Below are positions 6,808 to 17,742 of a stretch of 28,394 bases of DNA, in pieces (within the stretch, counting starts at the first letter, position 1; every line of letters begins with the position of its first letter). The position numbers and the translations under genes are program-made. The DNA is taken from positions 5,098 to 33,491 of the forward strand of contig BDIU01000018.1 in assembly GCA_002118135.1 (NCBI GenBank), given 5' to 3'. The stretch is from Trebouxia sp. TZW2008 (lineage: Eukaryota > Chlorophyta > Trebouxiophyceae > Trebouxiales > Trebouxiaceae). The notes beneath the pieces were generated by a model, which saw nothing but the letters and a program-made list of their open reading frames with translations, was not told the DNA's origin and searched no databases.

Positions 6808-9180
6808 TGCAGTACCCTGAAAAGATAATCCCTGTACTTTGAACCTAAAATGAGAAAAAGAGTAAAAGAGTACCTCAGAAAAGGCCTCCCCCAGAAAAGG
6901 CTTTCCCAGAAAAGGCCCTCCCCAAAAAGGGCTTTCCCAGAAAAGACCTTTCCCAGAAAGGTCTTTCCCTTACCCCTATACCCCGAAGGGGTACCGGATA
7001 CTACCCCTATACCCCGAAGGGGTACCGGATACTACCCCGAAGGGGTACTAGACTTTACCCCTCTACGAAGGGATACGAGAAAAGTCTCCCGGTACCCGGA
7101 AGAGCTTCTCCCGGTACCCCTCCGGGGTATAGGGGTATAGGGGTATAGGGGTAGTATCCGGTACCCCTTCGGGGTATAGGGGTAGTATCCGGTACCCCTT
7201 CGGGGTATAGGGGTACGGGGAGACTTTTCTCGTATCCCTTCGATACTTTTTTCGTCTCCCTTCGTATGGGGAGAAAAGGATTCGTATCCCTTAGGAGACT
7301 CTCTTCGTCTCCCGAAAAGAAAGTAGACTCTCTTCGTCTCCCGAAAATATAGGAGACTTTCTTCGTACCCCTTCGTATGGGGAGAAAAGTCTTTTGGGGG
7401 TATCCCTTCCGGGATACTTTTTTCCGGGTACAGGCTTTACCCCGTATCTTTTCGGGGGGTAAAGGAAAGGGGATACTCCCCGAAGGGATACTACCCCGAA
7501 TCTTTTCCCGGATACTACCCCGAATCTTTTCCCGGATACTACCCCGAATCTTTTCCCGGATACTACCCCGAAAAGATAACCCGAAGCTTTTACCGAAGCT
7601 CTTCGTATCCCTTCGTACTAGACTTTACCCCGAAAAGATACTACCCCGAAAAGATACTACCCCGTATCTTTTCGGGGTACCGGATACTACCCCTATACCC
7701 CTATACCCCTATACCCCTTCGGGGTACGGGGAGAATCCCTTCCGGGAGACTTTTCTCGTATCCCTTCGAGAAGCTTTTCCGGGAGACTTTTCTCGTATCC
7801 CTTCGTACTAGGCTTTACCCCGTATCTTTTCAGAGGGTAAAGGAAAGGGGAGACTACCCCTAAGGGATAATTCCCCGAATCTTTTCCCGGATACTACCCC
7901 GAATTTTTTACTGGATACTACCCCTATACCCCGAAGGGGTACCGGATACTACCCCGAATCTTTTCCCGGATACTACCCCGAAAAGATAACCCGAAGCTTG
8001 TACCCCGAAGGGGTAAAGGGGGTATCCTTTCCGGATACTACCCCGTATCTTTTCGGGATAATCCCCCGAATCTTTTCCCAGATACTACCTTGTATCTTTT
8101 CGGGATAATCCCCCGAATCTTTTCCCGGATACTACCCCGAAAAGACTTTACCCCTATACCCCTTCGGGGTACGGGGAGTAAAGGATTCCGGATACTACCC
8201 CGAAAAGATAACCCGAAGCTTTTACCGAAGCTCTTCCGGGTAGTATCCGGGAAAAGATTCGGGGTATAGGGGGTAAAGGATTCCGGATACTACCCCTATA
8301 CCCCTATACCCCGAAGGGGTACCGAATACTACCCCTATACCCCTTCGGGGTACGGGGAGAAAAGGATTCCGGGTACTAGACTTTACCCCGAAAAGACTTT
8401 CCGAAGCTTGTATTCCGAAGGGGTAAAGGGGGTAAAGGATTCCGGATACTACCCCGAAAAGATAACCCGAAGCTTGTACCCCGAAGGGGTAAAGGGGTAT
8501 CCCTTCCGGATACTACCCCGAAAAGACTTTACCCCTATACCCCGAATCTTTTCCCGGATACTACCCCGAAGGGATACTACCCCTTCGAGGTACGGGGAGA
8601 AAAGGATTCGTATCCCTTCGAGAAGCTCTTCGTATCCCCTCGTACGGGGAGAAAAGGATTCGTATCCCTTCGAGAAGCTTCTCGTCTCCCGAAAAGATAC
8701 GAGAAGCTTTTCGTATCCCGAAAAGATACGAGGAGCTCTTCGTCTTCCGAAAAGATACGAGAAGCTTCTCGTATCCCTTAGAGACTTTCTTCGTCTCCCG
8801 AAAAGAAAGTAGACTTTCTTCGTCTCCCTTGTACAGGCTTTACCCCGTGTCTTTTCGGGGGGTCTCCCTTTTTACAATAAGATGATTTTTTCTTTTCGTT
8901 TTTTTATCTTTTCCCGGGAGAATCTTCTACCAATACTTTTCGGGGTACAAGGAAAAGGTTTGTCGGGGTAGTATCCCCTTTCCTTTTTACGGTAAAAGAT
9001 ACGGGGTAGTATCCGGAAGGGATACTCCTAAGGGATACGAGAAAAGTCTCCCCGTACCCCTATACCCCTATACCCCTTCGGGGTACGGGGTATAGGGGAA
9101 ATGTTTTTACCGTATCCTCTTGGGGTAAGTCTTTTTATCGGATCCTTTTTATCGGGTCGGGTTTTTTCGAAAAAAGTTTT
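6808..9180. repeat. Repeat field between rpoB and trnC
   Basis: The left edge reads TGCAGTACCCTGAAAAGAT. The interior is a mosaic of CCCCGAAGGGG hairpins, CCGGATACTACCCC, GAATCTTTTCCCGGA, GAGAAGCTTCTC and GTACTAGACTTTACC. About three to four tandem 24-bp units (GAATCTTTTCCCGGATACTA plus CCCC) lie at roughly 7498-7570. Open frames here encode only repeat peptides (YPEKI, RGTGYYPEGV) in several frames at once and are not treated as genes. Confidence 0.9.
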
Positions 9181-9287
9181 TTCTAGGTAAGGGTAAAGGG
9201 TAAGAAGTAAAGGGTAAAAAGTAAAAAGTAACAAGTACAGGAAAAAGGGTTGCTTCGCACGAAAAAAAAGTACAAGCTTTATCAATG

Positions 9288-9327
9288 GTTAACCGAAGGG
9301 GTAATTTTATTTACCCTTTTGGTTAAC
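9288..9327. repeat. 17-bp hairpin upstream of trnC
   Basis: Arms 9288-9304 (GTTAACCGAAGGGGTAA) and 9311-9327 pair over 17 positions, two of them G-U, around a 6-nt loop. It lies in the AT-rich transition between the repeat field and trnC. Its role is unknown. Confidence 0.7.
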
Positions 9328-9410
9328 GATCAATGAGCAAAATCCCTTTTAAAAGGCTTTTTATCAAACACATTTGGGGTAAAAGAAAAAGAGTTTTACA
9401 AACTTTATTT

Positions 9411-9416
9411 TATAAT
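9411..9416 (+). promoter_or_regulatory. Possible -10 box for trnC
   Basis: TATAAT lies 64 bp upstream of trnC in AT-rich DNA. No good -35 box is seen at 16-18 bp (TTTACA is only 10 bp away), so this is a weak call. Confidence 0.25.
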
Positions 9417-9480
9417 ATAAAATGGTAAAACAATAATCACAAATAAGATGATTTGGTAAGGCAAAGGATTTGTTATTTCA

Positions 9481-9552
9481 GGCGGTATAGCCAAGTGGTA
9501 AGGCAGAGGATTGCAAATCCTTTATTCCCCAGTTCGAATCCGGGTGCCGCCT
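9481..9552 (+). tRNA. trnC-GCA: tRNA-Cys (GCA)
   Basis: The cloverleaf can be drawn: acceptor GGCGGTA/TGCCGCC (one G-U), D-arm GCCAAGTGGTAAGGC, anticodon loop TTGCAAA on stem GAGGA/TCCTT giving anticodon GCA, T-loop TTCGAAT, and discriminator T. CCA is not encoded. The T-stem CCCAG/CCGGG has one A-C mismatch. The gene is on the plus strand, divergent from rpoB, which it neighbours in many green plastids, although here more than 2.7 kb separates them. Confidence 0.97.
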
Positions 9553-9780
9553 ACTAAAAAAGAAGAGAGACGACAAATCATTAAGAGATTGAAAAAAAAA
9601 GATACGAAAACCTTTTATTTTAAAAGTATATACCATATAATTAAGATTTGCAAAAGAAAAGATACGAGGCTTGTAATTGTTACTTTATTTTTTAATAACA
9701 CCTCTTTTGTTTTTTGTTGCTCTTTTTTTGACGTACGTTGCTTCTTTTTTTGTTTTCTCTTCAGTCCCCAGTACTTTGTA
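9553..9780. other. AT-rich spacer after trnC
   Basis: T- and A-rich sequence with two AAAAGATACGA fragments resembling the repeat modules. An open frame crossing trnC and this spacer is not a credible gene. Confidence 0.4.
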
Positions 9781-12010
9781 CCCCAAAAAGACTTCCCCTG
9801 TATTTTGAAAAACCTTTCCCTGAAAAGATAATCCCTGTATCTTGAAAAGATAAAAAGATGAAATGGCTTTCCCTGAAATGGCTTTCCCTGTACTCTGAAA
9901 AACCTTTCCCTGAAAAGATAATCCCTGCATCTTGAAAAGATAATCCCTGTACTCTGAAAAGATAATCCCTCATCTTTCTCTTTTAGTACCCCAATACCCC
10001 ACTAACCCAGTAAGCCTTCAAAATAAGGGGTAAACTCTTGTACCTTAAAAAGACTTTCCCCGAAAAGATAAAAAGACTTACCCCAAAAACACTTTCCACG
10101 TATACCGTACCCCGGAAAGGCATTCCCCAAAAAGATTCCCCCCGGAATCCTTTTTACCCCCCGAAAAGATTCGGTGAAAAGATAAAAAGACGAAAAGAAA
10201 AAATCATCTCATTGTAAACCCGCTTCTCTCATCTCATTGTAAACCCGCTTCTCCCTTTTATCTCATTGTAAAAAGGGGTTCGGTAAAAGGGCTTTTCGTA
10301 CCTTTTCGGGATACTACCCCGTATCTTTTCGGGATAATCCCCCGAATCTTTTCCCGGATAATCCCCCGAATCTTTTACTGGATAATCCCCCGAATCTTTT
10401 CCCGGATAATCCCCCGTATCTTTTACCGTAAAAAGGAAAGGGGGTACAAGCTCCGGGAAGTCTAGTACGAAGGGATACGAAGAGCTTCTCGTATCTTTTC
10501 GGGATACGAAGAGCTTCTCCCGGTACCCGGAATCCTTTTCTCCCCGAAGGGATACGGTAAGGGGTATAGGGGTAAAGTCTAGTACGAAGGGATACGAGAA
10601 AAGTCTCCCCGTACCCCTATACCCCGAAGGGGTACCGGGTATAGGGGTAGTATCCGGTACCCCTTCGGGGTAGTATCCCTTCGGGGTATAGGGGTAGTAT
10701 CCCCTTTCCTTTTTACCCCCCGAAAAGATACGGAGTAAAGCCTGTACCCGGAAAAAAGTCTCCTGGAATCCTTTTTACCCCCCGAAAAGATACAGGGTAG
10801 TATCCTTTACCCCTTCGGGGTACAAGCTTCTCGTATCTTTTCGGGGTAGTATCCGGAGAAAAGTCTCGAAGGGATAGGAAGAGCTTCTCGTATCTTTTCG
10901 GGATACAGAGAGCTTATCGAAGGGATACGAAGAGCTTCTCGTATCTTTTCGGGATACGAAGAGCTTCTCGTATCTTTTCGGGATACGAATCCTTTTCTCC
11001 CCGTACGAAGGGATACGAAGAGCTTCTCGTATCTTTTCGGGATACGAATCCTTTTCTCCCCGTACCCCTTCGGGGTATAGGGGTAGTATCCGGTACCCCT
11101 TCGGGGTATAGGGGTATAGGGTTATAGGGGTAGTATCCGGGAAAAGATTTGGGGGATTATCCGGGAAAAGATTCGGGGGATTATCCCGAAAAGATACGGG
11201 GTAGTATCTTGTACCACGAAAAGCTTCGGGTTATCTTTTCGGGGTAGTATCCGGGAAAAGATTCGGGGTAGTATCCGGTACCCCTTCGGGGTAGTATCCG
11301 GTACCCCTTCGGGGTATAGGGGTAAAGTCTAGTACCCAGAAGGGATACGGTAAGGGGTAGTATCTTTTCGGGGTAGTATCTTTTCGGGGTAGTATCCCCT
11401 TTCCTTTTTACGGTAAAAGATACGGGGTAGTATCCGGAAAGGGATACGAGAAGCTTCGGTAAAAGCTTCGGCTTATCTTTTCGGGGTAGTATCCGGAGAA
11501 AAGTCTCGAAGGGATAGGAAGAGCTTCTCGAAGGGATACGAGACTTTTCTCGTATCCCTTCGTATAGGGGTAAAGCCTAGTACCCAGAAGGGATACGGTA
11601 AGGGGTAGTATCTTTTCGGGGTAGTATCTTTTCGGGGTACAAGCTTCGGTAAAAGCTTCGGCTTATCTTTTCGGGGTAGTATCCGGAGAAAAGTCTCGAA
11701 GGGATAGGAAGAGCTTCTCGAAGGGATACGAAAAGCTTCTCGAAGGGATACGAAGAGCTTCTCCCGGTACCCCTCCGGGGTATAGGGGTAGTATCCGGTA
11801 CCCCTTCGGGGTAGTATCCGGTACCCCTTCGGGGTATAGGGGTATAGGGGTAGTATCCAGTACCCCTTCGGGGTAGTATCTTTTCGGGGTAGTATCCCGA
11901 AAATATACGGGGTAGTATCCCTTCGGGAAAGCCATCTCGTCTTTTTATCTTTTCAGGGAAAGATTTTTCAGGGAAAGCCGTTTTTGGGAAAGACTTTTCG
12001 GGGGTAAAAG
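9781..12010. repeat. Repeat field between trnC and psbZ
   Basis: The left end has a softer, T/A-richer variant (CCCTGAAAAGATAATCCCTG). Three ATCTCATTGTAAA elements follow at about 10205-10275. Then come 24-bp tandem units (GGATAATCCCCCGAATCTTT family, about 10335-10420). After about 10500 the prevailing orientation turns to GGGGTAGTATCCGG. The right end (about 11935-12010) carries GTCTTTTTATCTTTTCAGGG. Frames encoding PKRYYPEKI-type peptides are repeat artefacts. Confidence 0.9.
9797..9942. repeat. Direct repeat with 90-bp period
   Basis: Units 9797-9852 and 9887-9942 share CTGAAAAACCTTTCCCTGAA and AAGATAATCCCTG, with a few differences over about 56 bp. GAAATGGCTTTCCCT occurs twice between them. 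Confidence 0.85.
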
Positions 12011-12381
12011 GTAAGCAGAACCAAAACAAAAATGGTTCGCACAATCAAAACCAAAACAAAAAAAATACCAAAACAAAAAAATGCATAAAAAGATAGGGGT
12101 TATCTTTCCAGGGTACTGCATTTTTTATTTAATATCTTAATCTTTTCTTTTAAAAGGTCCCAAAAAGGTCAAGATACCGTTTATGAAAAAGCCTTATTTT
12201 TTTATAAATCTTGTTGCCCTTCTCCTGAAGGGTTACTGCAAACAATTTTGGTTTTTTTCATAAACTCTTTAAAAATTCAATAAATATTCAATAAAATCTC
12301 AAGTAGAACTTAGTCTACCCCAACCATTTGTTTTAGCCAAAAAAGCCAAAAAAAGATAACCCGTTTATGGAAAAGAGTCAA

Positions 12382-12452
12382 GTCACATTCTATATCACAT
12401 ACTATATCACATTCTATATCACATTCTATATCACATTCTTTATCACATTCTA
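12382..12452. repeat. 12-bp tandem array
   Basis: About six units of TCACATTCTATA, with small changes (TCACATACTATA, TCACATTCTTTA). It does not belong to the GC-rich module set. Confidence 0.9.
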
Positions 12453-12468
12453 GAAGGTTATAAGAAAT

Positions 12469-12575
12469 GCCGCTTGTGAGAGTTTTATATACCGCTTATG
12501 AGAGTTTTATATACCGTTTCTGAGGGTTTCATATACTTTTTATAAAGGTTGGTTTCATATACCGTTTATGAAGAA
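12469..12575. repeat. Imperfect ~22-bp tandem array
   Basis: Four to five diverging units of the type CCGCTTATGAGAGTTTTATA, later CCGTTTCTGAGGGTTTCATA and a longer variant. CCGTTTATGRA also occurs singly at about 12178 and 12361. Confidence 0.8.
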
Positions 12576-13008
12576 AAGTAAAAGAAAAAAGGTAAAAGAA
12601 AAAACGGAGAAGCTTAAGAGCTTATGAAAAAAACCAAATAAAAGCCTTTTCTCAAAAAAAGTAATAAAAAACACACATTAAAAAACAAAGATGCAGAAAA
12701 GCAACAAATCAAAAGAGATAAAGAACATTAAAAAACAATTTTTTCTCTATTTTTTTTATGTTCTTTTCTTTTTTTTTTAGAAATAATTATTTAATAAAAA
12801 GAGCTTAAAAAAACAAAAAAAAAAACGTACAAGAAGAAAAATCAAAAAAAGTAAAGGCAAGTTTGCTTGTTTTCTATCCACAATAAGTTGTTCATGCATT
12901 TTTAAGCAGGAAAAACAATTCTTTTATCTCTACTCTTATACTTTTTTTTTTGTCTAATGCTTTTTGTTTTTGTTTAAAAACAACGGTTGTAAAACAAAAA
13001 AGCTGTAC

Positions 13009-13197
13009 TTAGACAACAAAAGAATTTAAAACTCCTACTGCAAAAACTAGAAGAACCCATAAACCTAAACCCGAAAAAACAGGACCTTTATTTACAGTCC
13101 ACCCTTCAGGAGAAGCAAAAACAACAGGAACTCCTACTATTAAAGAAAAAGATACAATTATTAAAGCAAGAAGAGTTAATTGAAAAATAAGTGTCAT
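13009..13197 (-). CDS. psbZ: Photosystem II protein Z
   Basis: PsbZ (Ycf9) is a small thylakoid membrane subunit of the photosystem II core, at its edge near the light-harvesting antenna, where it helps stabilise PSII-antenna contacts. The 62-residue product is the usual family length. It has two hydrophobic helices (about residues 4-27 and 40-60) joined by a loop with the conserved FASPEGW and NKG elements. The start [13 protein letters not shown] is the family start, and the stop TAA is at 13009-13011. No clear Shine-Dalgarno sequence precedes the ATG; the leader is AT-rich. The gene stands alone, minus strand, in an AT-rich island between two repeat fields. Nothing in the coding sequence suggests repeat invasion. 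Confidence 0.98.
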   Translation of the reverse strand: MTLIFQLTLLALIIVSFSLIVGVPVVFASPEGWTVNKGPVFSGLGLWVLLVFAVGVLNSFVV

Positions 13198-13380
13198 AAT
13201 TTATATATTATAAAAGGTTTTCATTGAATTTTTTTAGTTTTTTTAATTCTTTTTTTTTTTTGCATACCAAAAGTTCTTCTTTCTTTCGCTCTCTTAAAAA
13301 AAAGAAAAAAGAGAGAGATTTGACTATTTGACAAGGAAATGTTTTTTTTATTACAGAAATAAAGGCGTGTAGTGCTTATT
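13198..13380. other. AT-rich psbZ 5' flank
   Basis: On the minus strand a TATAAT sits at 13207-13212, too close to the ATG to give a normal leader and without a -35 partner. A small CTCTCTT/AAGAGAG stem lies at 13289-13315. Confidence 0.3.
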
Positions 13381-16300
13381 CTTTACTCTTTACTCTTTAC
13401 CCCTTACTCTTTACCCCGAAAGAACTTTACCCCGAAAAGATAAAAAGACATACCCCGAAAAGATACTACCCCGAATCTTTTACCGGATACTACCCCGAAT
13501 CTTTTACCGGATACTACCCCGAAAAGATACTACCCCTATACCCCTTCGGGGTACGGGGAGAAGCTCTTCCGGGTACTAGACTTTACCCCGAAAAGATACT
13601 ACCCCGAATCTTTTACCGGATACTACCCCGAATCTTTTACTGGATACTACACCGAATCTTTTACTGGATACTACCCCTATACCCCTTCGGGGTAAAGTCT
13701 TTTCGGGGTAAAGTCTTTTCGGGGTACCGGGAAAAGCTTCTCGTATCCCTTCGTACTAGACTTTCCCCGAATCTTTTACAGGCTTTCCCCGAAAGGATAC
13801 TCCCCTATACCCCGTATCTTTTCGGGATACTACCCTATACCCCGAAAAGATACGGGGAGAAATCCCTTTCAAGCTTCTATCATTTCATTGTAAAAGAAAT
13901 CCTTTTTCGGTAATCCTTTTCTCCCCGTACCCCTCTACCCCGAAAAGATACTACCCCGAAGGGGTACCGGATACTACCCCGAAAAGATAACCCGTATCCC
14001 TTACCGAAGCTCTTCGTATCCCTTCGAGAAGCTTCTCGTATCCCTTCGTATAGGGGTAAGGTCCCTTTCTACCTTAAAGGGGAGTATCCGGGAAAGATTC
14101 TCCCGGAAAAAGATAAAAAGACGTACAAATCCCTTTCTCCCTTTTTACACTGAGATGAAAGGATACGAAAAGGTTTTCCCTTTACTTCGAAGGGATACGG
14201 GGTACAAGACTTTCCCTGAGAAGATTCGGTAAAAAAACTCTCCCGGAAAGCTATTTCCTTGTACCCCTTACCGTGTCTCTTCGGGGTAGTATCTTTTCCG
14301 GGTATAAAAGAAATAGTTTTTGGGGTAGTATTCGGTAAGGGATTACCCCCCGAAAACTATTTCCCTGTACCCCTTATCGTCTCTTTTCGGGGTAGTATCC
14401 CGAATCTTTTACCGGATACTACCCCGAAAAGAGACGGGGAGAAACCCCTTTCAAGCTTCTCTTTTTCGAAGTATAGGGGTATAGGGAAAGGTTTTTCGGG
14501 GTAGTATCCGGTACTCGGAAAAAAGTCTTTCCGTACCCGGAAAAAAGTCTACCTTTACGAAGGGATACGAAGAAAGTCTCCTAAGGGATACGAATCCTTT
14601 TCTCCCCATACGAAGGGATACGAAGAAAGTCTCCTAAGGGATACGAATCCTTTTGGGTAAAAGCTTCGGAAAGTCTTTTCGGGGTAGTATCCCTTCGTAT
14701 AGGGGTAAAGTCTAGTACCCAGAAGGGAGACGGTAAGGGGTATAGGGGTAGTATCTTTTCGGGGTACAAGCTTCGGGAAAAGCTTCGGAAAGTCTTTTCG
14801 GGGTAGTATCCGGAAGGGATACGGTAAAAGCTTCGGAAAGTCTTTTCGGGGTAGTATCCCTTAGGGGTATAGGGGTAGTATCCGGTACCCGGAAGAGCTT
14901 CGGTAAAAGCTTCGGAAAGTCTTTTCGGGAGATAGGGGTAGTATCCCTTAGGGGTATAGGGGTAGTATCCGGAAGGGATACTCCCCGTACGAAGGGATAC
15001 GAAGAGCTTCTCCCCGTACCCCGAAGGGGTAGTATCTTTTCGGGGTAGTATCCGGAATCCTTTTTACGGTAAAAGCTTCGGAAAGTCTAGTACCCCGAAG
15101 GGATACTACCCCGAAGGGGTACCGGATACGGTAAGGGGTAGTATCCGGTACCCCTTCGGGGTAGTATCCCTTCGGGGTATAGGGGTAGTATCTGGAATCC
15201 TTTTTACGGTAAAAGCTTCGGAAAGTCTAGTACCCCGAAGGGATACTACCCCTTCGGGGTATAGGGGTATAGGGGTAGTATCCCTTAGGGGTAGTATCTT
15301 TTCGGGGTACAAGCTTCTCCCGGAAAAAAGTCTACCTTTACGAAGGGATACGAAAAAAGTCTACTTTCTTTTCGGGATACGAAGAAAGTATCCTAAGGGA
15401 TACGAATCCTTTTCTCCCCATACGAAGGGAGACGAAGAAAGTCTCCTAAGGGATACAAATCCTTTTCTCCCCATACGAAGGGAGACGAAGAAAGTCTCCC
15501 CGTACCCGGAGAAGCTTCTCCCGGTACCCCTCCGGGGTATAGGGGTATAGGAGTATAGGGGTAGTATCCGGTACCCCTTCGGGGTAATATCTTTTCGGGG
15601 TAGTATCCGGTAAAAGATTCGGGGTAGTATCCGGAATCCTTTTTACGGTAAAAGCTTCGGAAATTCTAGTACCCGGAGAAGCTTCTCCCGGTACCCCTCC
15701 GGGGTATAGGGGTATAGGGGTAGTATCTTTTCGGGGTAGTATCCGGTAAAAGATTCGGGGTAGTATCCCGAAAAGATACGGGGTATAGGGGAAAGGTTTT
15801 TCGGGGTAGTATCCGGTAACCCGGAGGGATTCTCCCCGTACCCGGAAAAAAGTCTCCGAAGGGATACGAATCCCTAAGGGATACGAAAAAAGTCTCCTAA
15901 GGGATACGAATCCTTTTTACCCCTAAGGGATACGAAGAAAGTCTACTTTCTTTTCGGGATATGAAGAAAGTCTCCTAAGGGATACGAATCCTTTTCTCCC
16001 CATACGAAGGGATACGAATCCTTTTCTCCCCATACGAAGGGATACGAAGAAAGTCTACTTTTTTTTCGGGATACGAAAAGCTTCTCGTATCTTTTCGGGA
16101 TACGAAAAGCTTCTCGTATCTTTTCGGGATACGAAGAAAGTCTACTTTCTTTTCGGGATAAGAAGAGCTTCTCGTATCTTTTCTGGATACGAAGAAAGTC
16201 TACTTTCTTTTCGGGATACGAAGAAAGTCTACTTTCTTTTCGGGGTATAGGGTAGTATCCCGAAAAGATAACCCGAAGCTTCTCGTATCCCTTCGTATAG

Positions 16301-16760
16301 GGGTAAAGTCTAGTACGAAGGGATACGAGAAAAGTCTCCCCGTACCCCGAAGGGGTATAGGGGTATAGGGGTATAAGGGTAGTATCCGGAAAGGGATACG
16401 AGAAGCTTCGGGTTATCTTTTCGGGATACGGTAAGGGGTAGTATCCGGTACCCCTTCGGGGTATAGGGTTAAAGTCTAGTACGAAGGGATACGAGAAAAG
16501 TCTCGAAGGGATACGAAAAGCTTATCGAAGGGATACGAAGAGCTTCTCCCGGTACCCCTCCGGGGTAGTATCTTTTCGGGGTAGTATCTTTTCGGGGTAG
16601 TATCTTTTCGGGGTAGTATCTTTTCGGGGTACAAGCTTCGGTAAAACCTTCGGAAAGTCTTTTCGGGGTAAAATCTTTTCGGGATATAGGGGAAAGGTTT
16701 TTCGGGGTAAGTCTTTTTATATCTTCGGGGTAAAAGGGCATCTTGTACCTTTTTGGGGTA
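13381..16760. repeat. Repeat field between psbZ and trnG
   Basis: It starts with TTTACCCCGAAAAGATAAAA and CCGGATACTACCCC-oriented modules. A central stretch (about 13860-14160) carries forms of the TCATTGTAAA element. From about 14280 the reverse orientation (GGGGTAGTATC) dominates. Tandem runs of GAAGAAAGTCTACTTTCTTT lie at about 15940-16245. Four to five 16-bp units of CGGGGTAGTATCTTTT lie at about 16560-16632. It ends with GGGGTAAGTCTTTTTATATC and GTACCTTTTTGGGGTAAA. No gene is visible. Confidence 0.9.
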
Positions 16761-17361
16761 AAGGGTAAAGCTATTTCGAGTACGTAAAGGTTACCAATAA
16801 TTGTTTTTGGGCAAAGCACAAAAACCACTGAGTGTTAATACAGGGATTGGTAAATTATAATTGTTAACCGAAAATTAACCAGTAACTGGTTGCCAACAAT
16901 TATTACTGATACAAAAACGACAAAAAAGAGAGACTAAATCTTTGTAAAGGTTCATTATTGGTTGTTTTTGTGCAAAACACAAAAACAATCAATTCTTAAT
17001 TTTCAATGAACCACCTACAATAAGAAATTGTTATTGATTTAGGACAATAATAAATTAAACAATAACAGCGCAATAAGTGTGCCTTTTTACAAAAACGGTA
17101 GACTTTTTTTTTAGTTGTTGTTTAAGTAACTATTGATAATTTTAAAAAAGTGAAAGAATACAAATTGTGTAAAAACACAAAAGCTTTTAGAATTAACTCT
17201 TATATATGTTTAATACAAACAAATATATATATTTACTACAAAGAAATAAATATATTTTGTACAAATATATACAAATATGTACAAAATCTTTTTATTTATG
17301 AAAAGGTTTTGTAGTTGATTTAATTGAGCAAAATCAATAAAAGAATCTTTTCAAAAACTTT

Positions 17362-17379
17362 AGAGTAAATCTTTACTCT
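17362..17379. repeat. 8-bp near-palindrome
   Basis: AGAGTAAA, a TC loop, then TTTACTCT. The pairing is perfect, but the 2-nt loop makes cruciform or protein-site use as likely as an RNA hairpin. Confidence 0.6.
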
Positions 17380-17423
17380 TTCAAAACTGGTTTTTATACA
17401 ATATTTCCTTTTTTTTTACTTTT

Positions 17424-17450
17424 TTTTGTTTCTTTTTAAAAGAAACAAAA
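17424..17450 (-). terminator. Palindrome downstream of trnG, possible 3' end signal
   Basis: Arms 17424-17436 (TTTTGTTTCTTTT) and 17438-17450 pair perfectly about one central T. It lies about 100 nt beyond the trnG 3' end on the trnG strand. A role as transcript 3' stem is an inference from position. Confidence 0.35.
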
Positions 17451-17548
17451 ATAAATAAGAAGAAACAACGAGTGTGTTATGGTTTTATGTGTAAATTTAT
17501 ATATTTATAAATAAGAGCTTTGTTTTACAATATATAAAAAAAGTATTA

Positions 17549-17619
17549 AGCGGGTAGCCGGATTCGAACCGGCGAGAAGAACTTGGAAGGATCTCATGTT
17601 ACCACTACATCATACCCGC
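17549..17619 (-). tRNA. trnG-UCC: tRNA-Gly (UCC)
   Basis: 71 nt with acceptor GCGGGTA/TACCCGC perfectly paired, D-arm TGTAGTGGTAACA type, anticodon loop CTTCCAA giving UCC, T-stem GCCGG/CCGGC with loop TTCGAAT, and discriminator T. No intron is present. The anticodon stem AGATC/GTTCT has a T-T mismatch at the second pair from the loop, otherwise paired. The upstream DNA has TTGACC and TATGAT/TACTAT boxes, but at poor spacing (13 or 20 bp). Confidence 0.96.
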
Positions 17620-17742
17620 TTATTTAATAGTAAATCATAATTAGCATCCTGAGGTCAAACGCGTTTTACTAGTATCTTTTGGCTTGTTGATAAGATTCTA
17701 ATTTTTTAGAAAATTATAAAATCTTGTTGTTTTTTTAAAATT

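Larger units (their letters stand above)
12011..13008. other. AT-rich island downstream of psbZ
   Basis: The inverted edge element TTATCTTTCCAGGGTACTGCA lies at about 12100-12120. Two tandem arrays follow (12382-12452 and 12469-12575), then about 400 bp of A/T-rich sequence up to the psbZ stop codon. I looked for small photosystem genes (psbM, psbK, petN type) on both strands and saw none; the short frames present match no family I recognise. Confidence 0.5.
16761..17548. other. AT-rich island downstream of trnG
   Basis: It holds a diverged pair of stem-forming elements (16785-16826 and 16944-16988; core CACAAAAAC), the palindromic stretch ACCAGTAACTGGT near 16889, and AT-rich palindromes at 17362-17379 and 17424-17450. 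No open frame resembles a known plastid gene. Confidence 0.5.

Noticed and set aside
6850..8812. Open frames of 96-144 codons on the plus strand rich in YPEKI, RGTGYYPEGV and RIPSY
   Set aside because: They are translations of the palindromic modules. Similar peptides appear in several frames and on both strands in every repeat field, with no conserved domain or leader.
11577..12044. 155-codon open frame on the minus strand
   Set aside because: It is made of repeat peptides such as PKRYYPEKI and RRGTGYYPEG. The modules simply lack stop codons.
13207..13212. TATAAT on the minus strand before psbZ as a promoter
   Set aside because: Transcription from it would start only a few bases before the ATG, and no -35 box is found 16-18 bp upstream.
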